DNA from: Clostridia bacterium
GTDB lineage: Bacteria; Bacillota; Sulfobacillia; SLMV01
NCBI GenBank assembly: GCA_003563985.1
Contig: PWSR01000120.1
Span: forward strand, 1-37,039
Reading direction: 5' to 3'
DNA: 37,039 nucleotides
The notes under the pieces are model-generated. The model was not told the origin of the DNA. It searched no databases and worked only from the letters and a program-made list of their open reading frames with translations. Each line of letters begins with the position of its first letter. Positions within the stretch are counted from its first letter, which is position 1. Of this stretch, positions 18,576 through 27,103 are shown in pieces. Both the position numbers and the translations under genes were made by a program.

Positions 18576-18590
18576 TTATAGTAAGTATTA
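18576..18590 (-). promoter_or_regulatory. PerR-box-like site upstream of the peroxiredoxin
   Basis: Minus-strand TAATACTTACTATAA matches 11 of 14 defined positions of TTATAATNATTATAA. Confidence 0.5.
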
Positions 18591-18611
18591 TCACCTGATA
18601 GGGCGGGCCTG

Positions 18612-19847
18612 TCAATCCTCTTGGCCTTCCGCCTCTGCCAGGCTGAGAAGGGTGTGCATCATGACCCGGACGCCGTTGACCAGATGCTCGGGGTCCGTGT
18701 ATTCATCGGGACTGTGGCTAATTCCACCGCGACTGGGGACGAAGATCATGGCCGTCGGAACGTAGGGAGCAAAGCTCTGGGCATCGTGCCCGGCGCCGCT
18801 GGGCATCGCGACGGACTCCACCCCGGATCTCCGCGATCCCCGGGCAATGTGGGACATGAGAACGTCGTCTAGGTACACACCATCTTTCTCGTAGACCGTC
18901 TTCATCAGGGCGGATCGGATATTGTCGTCCAACCAAGTATCCAGTCGATCCCGGACGCGGGCCATATCCTCGGCATCGATGGAGCGAAGCTCAACGGTAA
19001 AGCGACAGTGCCCCGGTATGATATTCATGGCGCCCGGGCTCACGGTTACGTCGCCGATGGTGGCCACCATCTCGTCGGACCGGGCGCGAGCCCACTCCGG
19101 CAGGAGCCCGAACACGGGAGCGGCCGCCACCAGGGCATCCTTCCTGCTGGCCATCGGCGTGGTCCCGGCGTGATTGGCCTGCCCCTCGACTTCGATCACG
19201 TAGCGATATATGCCCACGATCCCGGTCACGATACCGATGTCGATGCCCCGCTCCTCCAGGGTCCCGCCCTGTTCTACGTGCATCTCCAAGTACCCGCGGA
19301 ACTCCGAAGGATCTCGGCGCGCCTCATCGATACGCGTCGGATCCAGCCCTACCCTCTGAAAGGAATCCGCCAGGGAGGGCGCGCCGGTCTCTTTTACCCC
19401 GTACAATTCTTCCCGGGCAGCGCTGCCCATCATCGCCCGGCTTCCAAAGGTCCCGGCAAAATGATGTCCCTCTTCGTCGGTAAAGTTAATGATCTCGAGG
19501 TTCCAGGGTAACTTCACATCGGCTTCGATCAAGTTGCGCGCGCATTCCAGTCCCGAGAGAACACCCAGGGATCCGTCGTACTTCCCGCCCTGGGGTACCG
19601 TGTCGAGGTGCGATCCAATCACCATGGTCTTGCCCGCGGGATCGGCACCCTCCAATCGCCCGATGACATTCCCCGCCGCATCCACGCGAACGTCCAATCC
19701 GGCCTCTTCCATCCTGCCCTGCACCCAATCCCGCGCGCGCACATCCTCATCGGTGAGCGCCAGGCGCGTTATGCCTTGGCCCTCCCGGTACCCGATGGTC
19801 CCCAGTTCGTCTATGTCTGCCAGGAAACGCACACTATCAATTTTCAT
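18612..19847 (-). CDS. M20-family Zn-dependent hydrolase (allantoate amidohydrolase / N-carbamoyl-L-amino-acid hydrolase type)
   Basis: MVIGSHLDTVPQGGKYDGSLGVLSGLE, INFTDEEGHHFAGTFGSRAMMG, LEMHVEQGGTLEERGIDIGIVTGIVG, GQANHAGTTPM. Confidence 0.9.
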   Translation of the reverse strand: MKIDSVRFLADIDELGTIGYREGQGITRLALTDEDVRARDWVQGRMEEAGLDVRVDAAGNVIGRLEGADPAGKTMVIGSHLDTVPQGGKYDGSLGVLSGLECARNLIEADVKLPWNLEIINFTDEEGHHFAGTFGSRAMMGSAAREELYGVKETGAPSLADSFQRVGLDPTRIDEARRDPSEFRGYLEMHVEQGGTLEERGIDIGIVTGIVGIYRYVIEVEGQANHAGTTPMASRKDALVAAAPVFGLLPEWARARSDEMVATIGDVTVSPGAMNIIPGHCRFTVELRSIDAEDMARVRDRLDTWLDDNIRSALMKTVYEKDGVYLDDVLMSHIARGSRRSGVESVAMPSGAGHDAQSFAPYVPTAMIFVPSRGGISHSPDEYTDPEHLVNGVRVMMHTLLSLAEAEGQED

Positions 19848-20157
19848 ATCTACACCATCCCTTCCGGATATTGGATTCGATCTCGATGCTCAGCGACCAA
19901 GTCGGTAATTCGAAGCAGGTTCCCCTCGGCCCGGGTGAATCACACGTCGACGGGAGCGCGATAATCCTTCGACATCCGGAAACCACAGTCCGCAGGAGTT
20001 CGGGGCTTGCACAGTCTATCGTCCTCGTACTCACACCTATTGTATTTCCCCCATCCCCCGCGCTCTCCTTCCCGGGGATATGGAACCTGTTCCCCGCGGC
20101 GTCGTCGATATATGATGGAGACGTAGGATCCGGAAGTACTAAGGGAGGCTGGAGTTC

Positions 20158-21246
20158 TTGAAGATTCGAACCGTCCTGATCGCCCTGGTCATCGCGGCGC
20201 TGCTTTTTCCCAATTATGCCCAAGCACAGCCTTCCTCCGATCGCGTGAGTACCTGGCCGACGGCCGAACAGGTCGTGGCTCTAACCTTTGACGCGGGTTC
20301 GGATCGCGGCATTTCGGAGGAGATCCTAAACATACTGGAAGAACGCGATGTTCTCGCCACGTTTTTCCTCACGGGCCATTGGATAGAAAACTATCCCGAT
20401 GATGCCCTCCGCATCAGCCGGGCAAATCATACCCTGGGCAATCACAGCTATTCCCATCCGGACATGACAACCATATCCTCCGAGCGAATTCGCGAAGAGA
20501 TCACCAGGACGGAGAATTTGGCCCGGGACGTCCTGGGATCCGGCCTCCGCCCCTATTTTCGCCCCCCTCACGGTGCGTACAACGACGAAGTCCTCCGGGT
20601 CATCGCCGAAGAGGGCTACGAGTACACCGTGATGTGGACGGTAGATACCCTCGACTGGGACGGCGCCACGGCGGACCAGATCGTGCGGAGGGTAGAAGAT
20701 GCATTGCGTCCCGGGGCAATCATCCTGATGCACGTGGGGTCCGGAACGGAGACGGCCGATGCGCTACCCCGGATACTGGATCTGCTGGAAGAGCGGGAGT
20801 ACCGTCCCGTCACCCTGCACGAGATGTCCCAGCGAGAGCCCGAGAAGCAAGCATACCAGGTCCAACCGGGCGATACACTGTACGGGATCGCCGAGGCTAC
20901 CGGCGTGGATGCCCAAGAGATCGCCCGGGCCAATCAATTGACGGACCCCTACATTATCCGGGTGGGTGACATCCTGATCATACCCGGCGCTGAACCGGAG
21001 GAAGTTCCCGAGGATGACCCCGAAGAGGCGGAACCGGAGGAGACAGAGCCCGCAGAACGGGAGTCGACGGAGCCCGAAACCGAGGAACCGACGGAGCCCG
21101 AGGAAGAGGAGGATCCACCGCAGGACTCCGAGGATCCCGCACCGTGGTGGGCGTTCCCCGGCCGGATCTTCCGCCTGCTGCTACAAGGGTTTTGGGACCT
21201 GGCGTCCGAAGGAGTGCGCTTCCTCATCGACGTGATCCGCCGCTGA
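20158..21246 (+). CDS. Secreted NodB-type polysaccharide deacetylase with LysM domain, Glu/Pro-rich linker and C-terminal amphipathic segment
   Basis: VVALTFDAGSD, TFFLTGHWIENYP, HTLGNHSYSHPDM, RPPHGAYN; LysM YQVQPGDTLYGIAEATGVDAQEIARANQL; acidic linker; tail WWAFPGRIFRLLLQGFWDLASEGVRFLIDVIRR. Confidence 0.88.
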   Translation: MKIRTVLIALVIAALLFPNYAQAQPSSDRVSTWPTAEQVVALTFDAGSDRGISEEILNILEERDVLATFFLTGHWIENYPDDALRISRANHTLGNHSYSHPDMTTISSERIREEITRTENLARDVLGSGLRPYFRPPHGAYNDEVLRVIAEEGYEYTVMWTVDTLDWDGATADQIVRRVEDALRPGAIILMHVGSGTETADALPRILDLLEEREYRPVTLHEMSQREPEKQAYQVQPGDTLYGIAEATGVDAQEIARANQLTDPYIIRVGDILIIPGAEPEEVPEDDPEEAEPEETEPAERESTEPETEEPTEPEEEEDPPQDSEDPAPWWAFPGRIFRLLLQGFWDLASEGVRFLIDVIRR

Positions 21247-21260
21247 ACCGGGAATATCGG

Positions 21261-24200
21261 TCATTGAACCGATAGCGGCTCCAGGGTTTGGACCACCACG
21301 CTCGCGGCTCCACCCCGACGCCGTATCTCTCCTCGAACCGATAGCGGACCTTTGGCCCGGGGAAAGACCAGGTGACCGTATCGCCGATATGGGCCGGAGA
21401 ACAGTACCACATCAACCAAACCCGTTTCATCCTCCAGGGAAAAGAAAACGACCGTTTTCCCGCTTCGAGTCGGGGGCCTGTGCGGACATATGACCGTACC
21501 GGCTACGGCGACCTCCTCCCCTTCGGGCGCAGATCGAGCCTCGCGCGTCGTCACAAATCCCCTGTCGGTCAGCTCTTCCCGCTTGAGGCCCATCCAGCTG
21601 CCGCCGGCCTCGATACCCAGGATGCGCCTCTCCCAGACGATCTTCTCTTCGGGCGAAAAATCGGGGATATCCCGCGCAAACGACCCCACTCTTTTCCTTC
21701 GCCCCCCGGCGGTCAACATCCAAAGCAGGGAACGCCGATTCGGCTCCAGGGATGCCAGGGCACCGCACAGGATCAGGTTTTCCGCGAGATCCGCTCCGAT
21801 ATCGACCCGCCGCAGAAAATCCCCCGGGGAAGTGAAGAAACCATCGTCCCGGGCCCGGAGCAACCGATCCAGGGCTGCCCCTCCCATCCCCTTGACCTGG
21901 GCCAGGGATATCCGAATATTCCCTTCCTCGATGGTAAAGCGGGACCCGCTCGCATTGACATCCACCGGCAAGATCCCGATCCCCCGGCGCCGGACTTCGG
22001 TGCAGAGGGTATTGGGGGGATAGTAACCCATCGGCCAATTGCTCAGTACCGCGGCGAAAAACGCGGCCGGGTAATGCTGCGCGAGGTAGGCAGTACGATA
22101 GGCCGTGTTTCCGAAGGCCGCCGCGTGGGCTTCGCAGAATCCGTAGGATGCATAACCCCGGAGGTACGAATAGATCTGCTCCGCGATCTCCGCCCCGATA
22201 CCACGCTGGGCAGCCCGCTCGACGAAGAGGCGTCCCAATTCTTCCATCTCTACCCCGGGACGAGACCGACTCATGACCCGACGCAGGCGATCGGCCTCCC
22301 CCGGGCTGAACCCGGCGATCGCCACCGCGATCTCGATGACCTGCTCCTGGAAAAGCACGACCCCGTAAGTCTTGCGCAGTATCGGTTCCAAATCCGGGTG
22401 GATGTAAGTCACCGGCTCCGCCCCGTGGCGCCGGGCAATGTAGGGCTCCACCATATCACCCTTTATGGGGCCGGGGCGAATAAGAGCCACCGATGCGATG
22501 ATGTCCTCGAGATTTGAGGCACCCAGCCGAGATTGGAGCGCCCGCTGGGCCGGGCTCTCCAGTTGAAATACGCCCAGCGTCTCGCCGCGATGGAGCATGG
22601 CATAGGTTTCTTCGTCATCCTCGGGTATGGCCTGGTAATCGAAGGCGCGATCGCGGGTTCGAATATCCATCACGGCATCCTCCACGGCGGATAGCATTCG
22701 GAGCGATAGGAGGTCCAACTTGATCAACCCCAGTTCCTCTACGCCCTCCTTGTCGAATTGGCAAATCAATTCTCCCTTGGCGGAGCGCTGCAGCGGCGTG
22801 ACCTCCTCCAGGGGCCGATCGGAGATGACGAGTCCCCCGCAGTGGGTGGAAATGTGACGGGGAAATCCATCGACCGCCGCGGCGGCGGATAGCAGGCGTT
22901 CGTACCCCTCCCACCCCTCCGGATGGTTCCGGAATTCCGGCAGGATCTCCATAACCTCGGCGATATTGCCCGAACCGCTGCCCCGGGGGATCCGTTTGGC
23001 CAGGTCCCCCAGGACCTCGGGGCGAAATCCCATGGCCTTCCCCAGCTCCCGGACGGCCGAGCGGGCGCGAAAGGTATTGAAGGTGGCGACACCGGCCACG
23101 CGATTTTCCCCGTACTTCGCACGAACGTAATCCGCCACCCGGTCCCGATGACGGGCATCGAAGTCCACATCGATGTCGGGCTTTTCGCCGCGCTCTGGAC
23201 TCATAAACCGCTCGAACAATAGATTTCTCCCCAGGGCATCCACCTCGGTGATTCCCAGGCAATAGGCCACGGCCGAATCCGCCGCGGAACCCCTGCCGGC
23301 ACAACGAATCCCCCGCCCCCGGGCAAATCGGACGACATCCTCGACCAGGAGAAAGTAATCCGCATAGCCCTGGGATATGATCACATCCAGCTCTCGATCC
23401 AGGCGCTTGGCAACTTCACCGTCCGAATGACCGTACCGTTCCAGGGCACCTCGTCGCACCAGGTCCCGCAGGTGGTCCGCAGTCCCCACATCCCGGGGTA
23501 AGGCAAAGGTGGGATATCGCCTGCGGCCCAGGTCAGGAACCGGCTCGCAGGCCTCCGCGATGGCGAGCGTATTCCGTAGGGCATCCGGCAGGTGACGAAA
23601 ATGCCGGGTCATCGCCTCGGCTGATTTCAAGTAGTTCTCGGCATTCAGATGGCGTTCCGGGTTCGTCGCGGACAGGGTGGTGCCGGTGCGAACGCAGGTC
23701 AACAAGTCGTGGACGGGAAAGTCGGCCTTCCTCGCGTAGTGTACATCGGCCGAGGCCACCAGGGGGATGTCCAGTTCTTCACTCAATTCCACCAGGCTGC
23801 GGTGAAGGCCCAGGTCTCCCGGCAAAACGGCGGGTTGCAACTCCAAGTAAAGGGAGTCGCCCACCATCTCCCGGTAGAAAAGGGCCCTTTCCCGGGCTTC
23901 CCGGTAATGCCCGGATAATAGCAGGAAGGGGATCTCCCCCGCCCGACAACCCGACAGGACGAAGAGATCTTGCCCCATGCCAGCCAGCTCGGAGGGATCC
24001 AATCGGGGCCGGCCTCGCTCACCTCGTCGATGCGCCCGGGTCAACAACTTGCATATCCCGGCGTATCCCTCGGCGTTTCTGGCCAGGGCCACCAGGTGGT
24101 ATCCGCCCGGGAGGGTGAACTCCACCCCCTGGATCGGCTTGACCCCATATTTCTCGGCCGTCCGCCGAAAATCCACCGCTCCTCCCACGTTGTCATGGTC

Positions 24201-24317
24201 CGTCAGGGCTAGAGCCCTCATCTCCCCGGCGACTGCCCGTCGGACCAGCTCTCCGACGGAGCTTCCACCGTCGAGAAAAGAGTAGGGAGAATGGCAATGC
24301 AGGTGTACGAACTCCAC
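21261..24317 (-). CDS. dnaE2: DnaE2/ImuC-like error-prone DNA polymerase III alpha subunit
   Basis: PHP domain FVHLHCHSPYSFLDGGSS...LALTDHDNVGG; polymerase motif GEKPDIDVDFDARHRDRV; GSGNIAEVM; C-terminal OB fold VVFFSLEDETGLVDVVLF; 1018 aa; operon with ImuB-like gene. Confidence 0.85.
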   Translation of the reverse strand: MEFVHLHCHSPYSFLDGGSSVGELVRRAVAGEMRALALTDHDNVGGAVDFRRTAEKYGVKPIQGVEFTLPGGYHLVALARNAEGYAGICKLLTRAHRRGERGRPRLDPSELAGMGQDLFVLSGCRAGEIPFLLLSGHYREARERALFYREMVGDSLYLELQPAVLPGDLGLHRSLVELSEELDIPLVASADVHYARKADFPVHDLLTCVRTGTTLSATNPERHLNAENYLKSAEAMTRHFRHLPDALRNTLAIAEACEPVPDLGRRRYPTFALPRDVGTADHLRDLVRRGALERYGHSDGEVAKRLDRELDVIISQGYADYFLLVEDVVRFARGRGIRCAGRGSAADSAVAYCLGITEVDALGRNLLFERFMSPERGEKPDIDVDFDARHRDRVADYVRAKYGENRVAGVATFNTFRARSAVRELGKAMGFRPEVLGDLAKRIPRGSGSGNIAEVMEILPEFRNHPEGWEGYERLLSAAAAVDGFPRHISTHCGGLVISDRPLEEVTPLQRSAKGELICQFDKEGVEELGLIKLDLLSLRMLSAVEDAVMDIRTRDRAFDYQAIPEDDEETYAMLHRGETLGVFQLESPAQRALQSRLGASNLEDIIASVALIRPGPIKGDMVEPYIARRHGAEPVTYIHPDLEPILRKTYGVVLFQEQVIEIAVAIAGFSPGEADRLRRVMSRSRPGVEMEELGRLFVERAAQRGIGAEIAEQIYSYLRGYASYGFCEAHAAAFGNTAYRTAYLAQHYPAAFFAAVLSNWPMGYYPPNTLCTEVRRRGIGILPVDVNASGSRFTIEEGNIRISLAQVKGMGGAALDRLLRARDDGFFTSPGDFLRRVDIGADLAENLILCGALASLEPNRRSLLWMLTAGGRRKRVGSFARDIPDFSPEEKIVWERRILGIEAGGSWMGLKREELTDRGFVTTREARSAPEGEEVAVAGTVICPHRPPTRSGKTVVFFSLEDETGLVDVVLFSGPYRRYGHLVFPRAKGPLSVRGEIRRRGGAASVVVQTLEPLSVQ

Positions 24318-24330
24318 GGGAATTCCCCCG

Positions 24331-24588
24331 TCAATCGTAGATTCGATAAAGCACCCAGGGACCCGGACCCCGAACCTCCCGGCAAATCTCCACGAGACCG
24401 CCGCGGGCTATCCGGAGCCGATAGAACACCTTTTCTCGCTCCCCGGACCACCAACATCCCGTGTCTCGCCATCGTTCCTCGATGGCGACGATCTCAACCC
24501 ATACATCACCCAGGAGTACGGCCTCGGGAGTTCCCCGACATGATGTCCGGACACCCACCCTTCGATTCACCAATCGGCCCATTTCCAT
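24331..24588 (-). CDS. 85-aa small protein between imuB-like and dnaE2; resembles DUF6504-type proteins (from memory, low certainty)
   Basis: ATG at 24588 overlaps the imuB-like stop (TGATG). MEMGRLVNRRVGV...VEIVAIEERWRDTGCWWSGEREKVFYRLRIARGGLVEICREVRGPGPWVLYRIYD. 13 nt before dnaE2 start. Confidence 0.7.
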   Translation of the reverse strand: MEMGRLVNRRVGVRTSCRGTPEAVLLGDVWVEIVAIEERWRDTGCWWSGEREKVFYRLRIARGGLVEICREVRGPGPWVLYRIYD

Positions 24589-25790
24589 CACCTCCCCCGG
24601 AGCGGATCCCATAACTCCAGCATCCGCTCCCGGCGACAGGATCCCGCATCCTCGCCCCACCGGGCAATTTCACCCGGGAATTTTCGATCGAGGTCTTCTA
24701 CCAGTTCCGCCAGTATCTCCCGGCGATTCCGTTTCCCCCCGAGGATGGATACCTGCTCCAGTTCCCCGGGGCGCAACCCCGAAAACTCGATCCGGAAACG
24801 CTTTGGATACATTACGCCTCTGTCGTTCCAAAGGCGTCGCAGGGCGGATATCAAGGCCATCTGGCGTCGCCGGGGTCCGGAGAATTCCCTCTGTCCCCGC
24901 TCCCATCCGCCGTCTTCTCCGGACAACCAAAGGCTCATGCGCTTCGCCACTAGGGACTCGCGGTCCAGTTCCTCTGCGAGATCCCGGCAACACTGGACCA
25001 GGAATCCCTCGATGGCGGTGGACGTCCAATTCTCGACCTCTCCCTCGCGAACCCTTCTCGGGGGCGGATAGTTGCCGGTAACGATGGTACCGTCTCGCCC
25101 CCGGGCCCAACTGACCAATCGCCGTGCCCACCCCGGACCGAATCGCTCCCGCAGCAGCTCCTCGGAAATCCGGGCTACATCACCGAAGCGATCGAGCCCC
25201 AGGTGGGCGAGATCCCTGGAGATGTCCCCGGGGATCAATTGCGAAAAGGCGGGCGAGAGGGAAGCCAGGAGCCCCTCGCTTCCCTCCGCCCTTATCGCCA
25301 CCACCCGGGCCGCACGCCCCTCCAGGTGCCGAACCTCGCCGAACCCCCGCCCCGCAGCACCCAGGGCAACATCCGCCAAAACCTTTCCGGGCCCGTATCC
25401 GATGTGAAGGCTGTGCCCGAGATCCGGGGGGAGGCGGACCAGCAGTTCGCACACGAGGGCCAATGGATCCTCTCCCCGCGCCAGGTCGATCATCAGGTGA
25501 CCCGGCGATATCATCTCCACGCCGGGTGATACATCCGCCGCCGCCGCCGCGAAGATCTCCGCCCTCGGTCCATATCGGACGAGATCGCACTCCACCGCGC
25601 GGATACCGGGGCAGCGCATGGCGGCTTCCGACGATGATATACCGATCTCGATCCCCTCCCCGCGGGCGCGCGGACAAGTATCGACTACCGCGCCCTCCCG
25701 CAACACGATGGTTGGTCTGCACTCATCCCCGGGAACTCCGGCCTCCAGGGCGGCGAGCAGTCCCTCTAAAATGATTCCGAGCGCGGGCAT
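24588..25790 (-). CDS. imuB: ImuB-like Y-family DNA polymerase homologue, apparently lacking catalytic acidic residues
   Basis: Little-finger-like and HhH-like organisation (LGLDRFGDVARISEELLRERFG; PPPRRVREGEVENWTSTAIEGFLVQCCRDLAEEL). Motif I position reads ALGIILEGLLAALEAG and motif III reads ISPGHLMIDLA. ATG at 25790 with AGGGGG RBS. Confidence 0.78.
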   Translation of the reverse strand: MPALGIILEGLLAALEAGVPGDECRPTIVLREGAVVDTCPRARGEGIEIGISSSEAAMRCPGIRAVECDLVRYGPRAEIFAAAAADVSPGVEMISPGHLMIDLARGEDPLALVCELLVRLPPDLGHSLHIGYGPGKVLADVALGAAGRGFGEVRHLEGRAARVVAIRAEGSEGLLASLSPAFSQLIPGDISRDLAHLGLDRFGDVARISEELLRERFGPGWARRLVSWARGRDGTIVTGNYPPPRRVREGEVENWTSTAIEGFLVQCCRDLAEELDRESLVAKRMSLWLSGEDGGWERGQREFSGPRRRQMALISALRRLWNDRGVMYPKRFRIEFSGLRPGELEQVSILGGKRNRREILAELVEDLDRKFPGEIARWGEDAGSCRRERMLELWDPLRGR

Positions 25791-25807
25791 GATCCGACCC
25801 CCTAAAT

Positions 25808-25860
25808 CGAACATTTGTTCTGGTAGGAGCTATCATATTCCCCTCGCCCTCCGGAGTCAA
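25808..25860 (-). promoter_or_regulatory. SOS promoter: TTGACT-N17-TATGAT followed by LexA box AGAACAAATGTTCG
   Basis: Minus strand: -35 at 25860-25855, -10 at 25837-25832, LexA-box-like site at 25821-25808 (CGAAC-ATTT-GTTCT on +), 17 nt before the ATG at 25790. Confidence 0.82.
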
Positions 25861-26037
25861 GAAGGGTCCGGATCCCCCAACGGGGAACCCCGGGAAAGGG
25901 GGCGGCCCATCGTCTGTCCGCGGAGGCGCCCACCGGCGCCCGGGGAACTTTTGTCCCCGGGTCCTCGTCGCAAGTCATAGGTCGCCGAAAACGGGGGCCG
26001 GAGCTTTCGATCCACCGATGAAGGGGTGGCGGTATTC

Positions 26038-26928
26038 ATGACACGAAACGCATACACCATCGTAGCCGCACTCGTGACCGCGGTGCTCCTAATCGCCGGC
26101 TGCAGTGCCGCGCCGCGAGGGATGACGGGATACGATTCTGCCCCCGGGGCCCCTGTGGAGCAGCCGGAAATGGATATGGCAGAGGAACGCGCGGCCCGGG
26201 AAGAGTTCGGGGACACCGGGGGTGTCCCGGGTGAAATCGTAGAGCAACGACAGATCAAGAACGGGGAGATCACCTTGGAGGTACCCTCCCCAGAAGATAC
26301 GATGACGGAAATCGTTGAGATCGTAGAATCCCGGGGTGGATACGTAAGCGATTCCAGCCTGCAACAGCAACAGGATCAGCGGCCGCGGATCAACATGACC
26401 GTCCGCGTACCCGAAGCCGAGTTCGATTCTCTTACGGCCGAACTCCACCGCATGGGTGTCGTGACCCGGAGTAGAACGTGGATCGACGATGTCACCGAGG
26501 AGTACATCGACTTGCGGGCTCGCCTGAACAACCTGGAAAGCGAAGAGGAAGCGCTGCGTCAAATCCTGGAGCGCGCGGAAACGGTGGAGGATATGCTGGC
26601 CGTCCGCAGGCAGCTCAATGATGTGCGGGGTCAAATCGACTCCCTCTCGGGCCGGCTCCGCTACCTGGATGACCGCATATCGTATTCAACCTACAGGATC
26701 AGCATCCAGCCCGAGGGACTGGCCACCACTGCCATAAAGACCACCGGATTTGACGGTTTCGGGTCACGGGTTGTGACGGCATTCATCCGCGGAGCCAACT
26801 GGGTGCTCAACAATATCGCCGCGGCGATATTGGCCCTCACAATCGCCGTACCCGCCCTGGTCGTCATCGCCATCCTGTTTTCCCTGGGACTACTGGTGTA
26901 CCGCCGGTGGGGAAGCAAACTCTTCTGA
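26038..26928 (+). CDS. DUF4349-domain lipoprotein
   Basis: Lipobox VLLIAGCSAA; EIVESRGGYVSDSSLQQQQDQRPRINMTVRVPEAEFDSLTAEL...RLNNLESEEEALRQILERAETVEDMLAVRRQLNDVRGQIDSLSGRLRYLDDRISYSTY; C-terminal TM. Confidence 0.85.
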   Translation: MTRNAYTIVAALVTAVLLIAGCSAAPRGMTGYDSAPGAPVEQPEMDMAEERAAREEFGDTGGVPGEIVEQRQIKNGEITLEVPSPEDTMTEIVEIVESRGGYVSDSSLQQQQDQRPRINMTVRVPEAEFDSLTAELHRMGVVTRSRTWIDDVTEEYIDLRARLNNLESEEEALRQILERAETVEDMLAVRRQLNDVRGQIDSLSGRLRYLDDRISYSTYRISIQPEGLATTAIKTTGFDGFGSRVVTAFIRGANWVLNNIAAAILALTIAVPALVVIAILFSLGLLVYRRWGSKLF

Positions 26929-26937
26929 GCCACCTCC

Positions 26938-26967
26938 CGGGGGAGCCCCTCCTTTCGGGCTCCCCCG
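26938..26967 (+). terminator. Hairpin terminator after the DUF4349 gene
   Basis: CGGGGGAGCCC-ctcctttc-GGGCTCCCCCG, 11-bp perfect stem. Confidence 0.65.
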
Positions 26968-27103
26968 TCCTCCTCGCGGGAAACCCAAGCGCCACCGCGC
27001 CCCCATCCGGGCAGGAATGACCGAAGGCAGGGAGAACAGTAGGTAGGTACTCGACTACCCGGAGTGTCCCCTGGGGGCGCATGCGAATCGAGGAGGGATC
27101 GAG

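Noticed and set aside
21265-21348. 13-bp direct repeat GAACCGATAGCGG near the dnaE2 3' end
   Set aside because: Both copies fall within coding sequence and encode similar LSV(R/Q) peptides; most likely coincidence.
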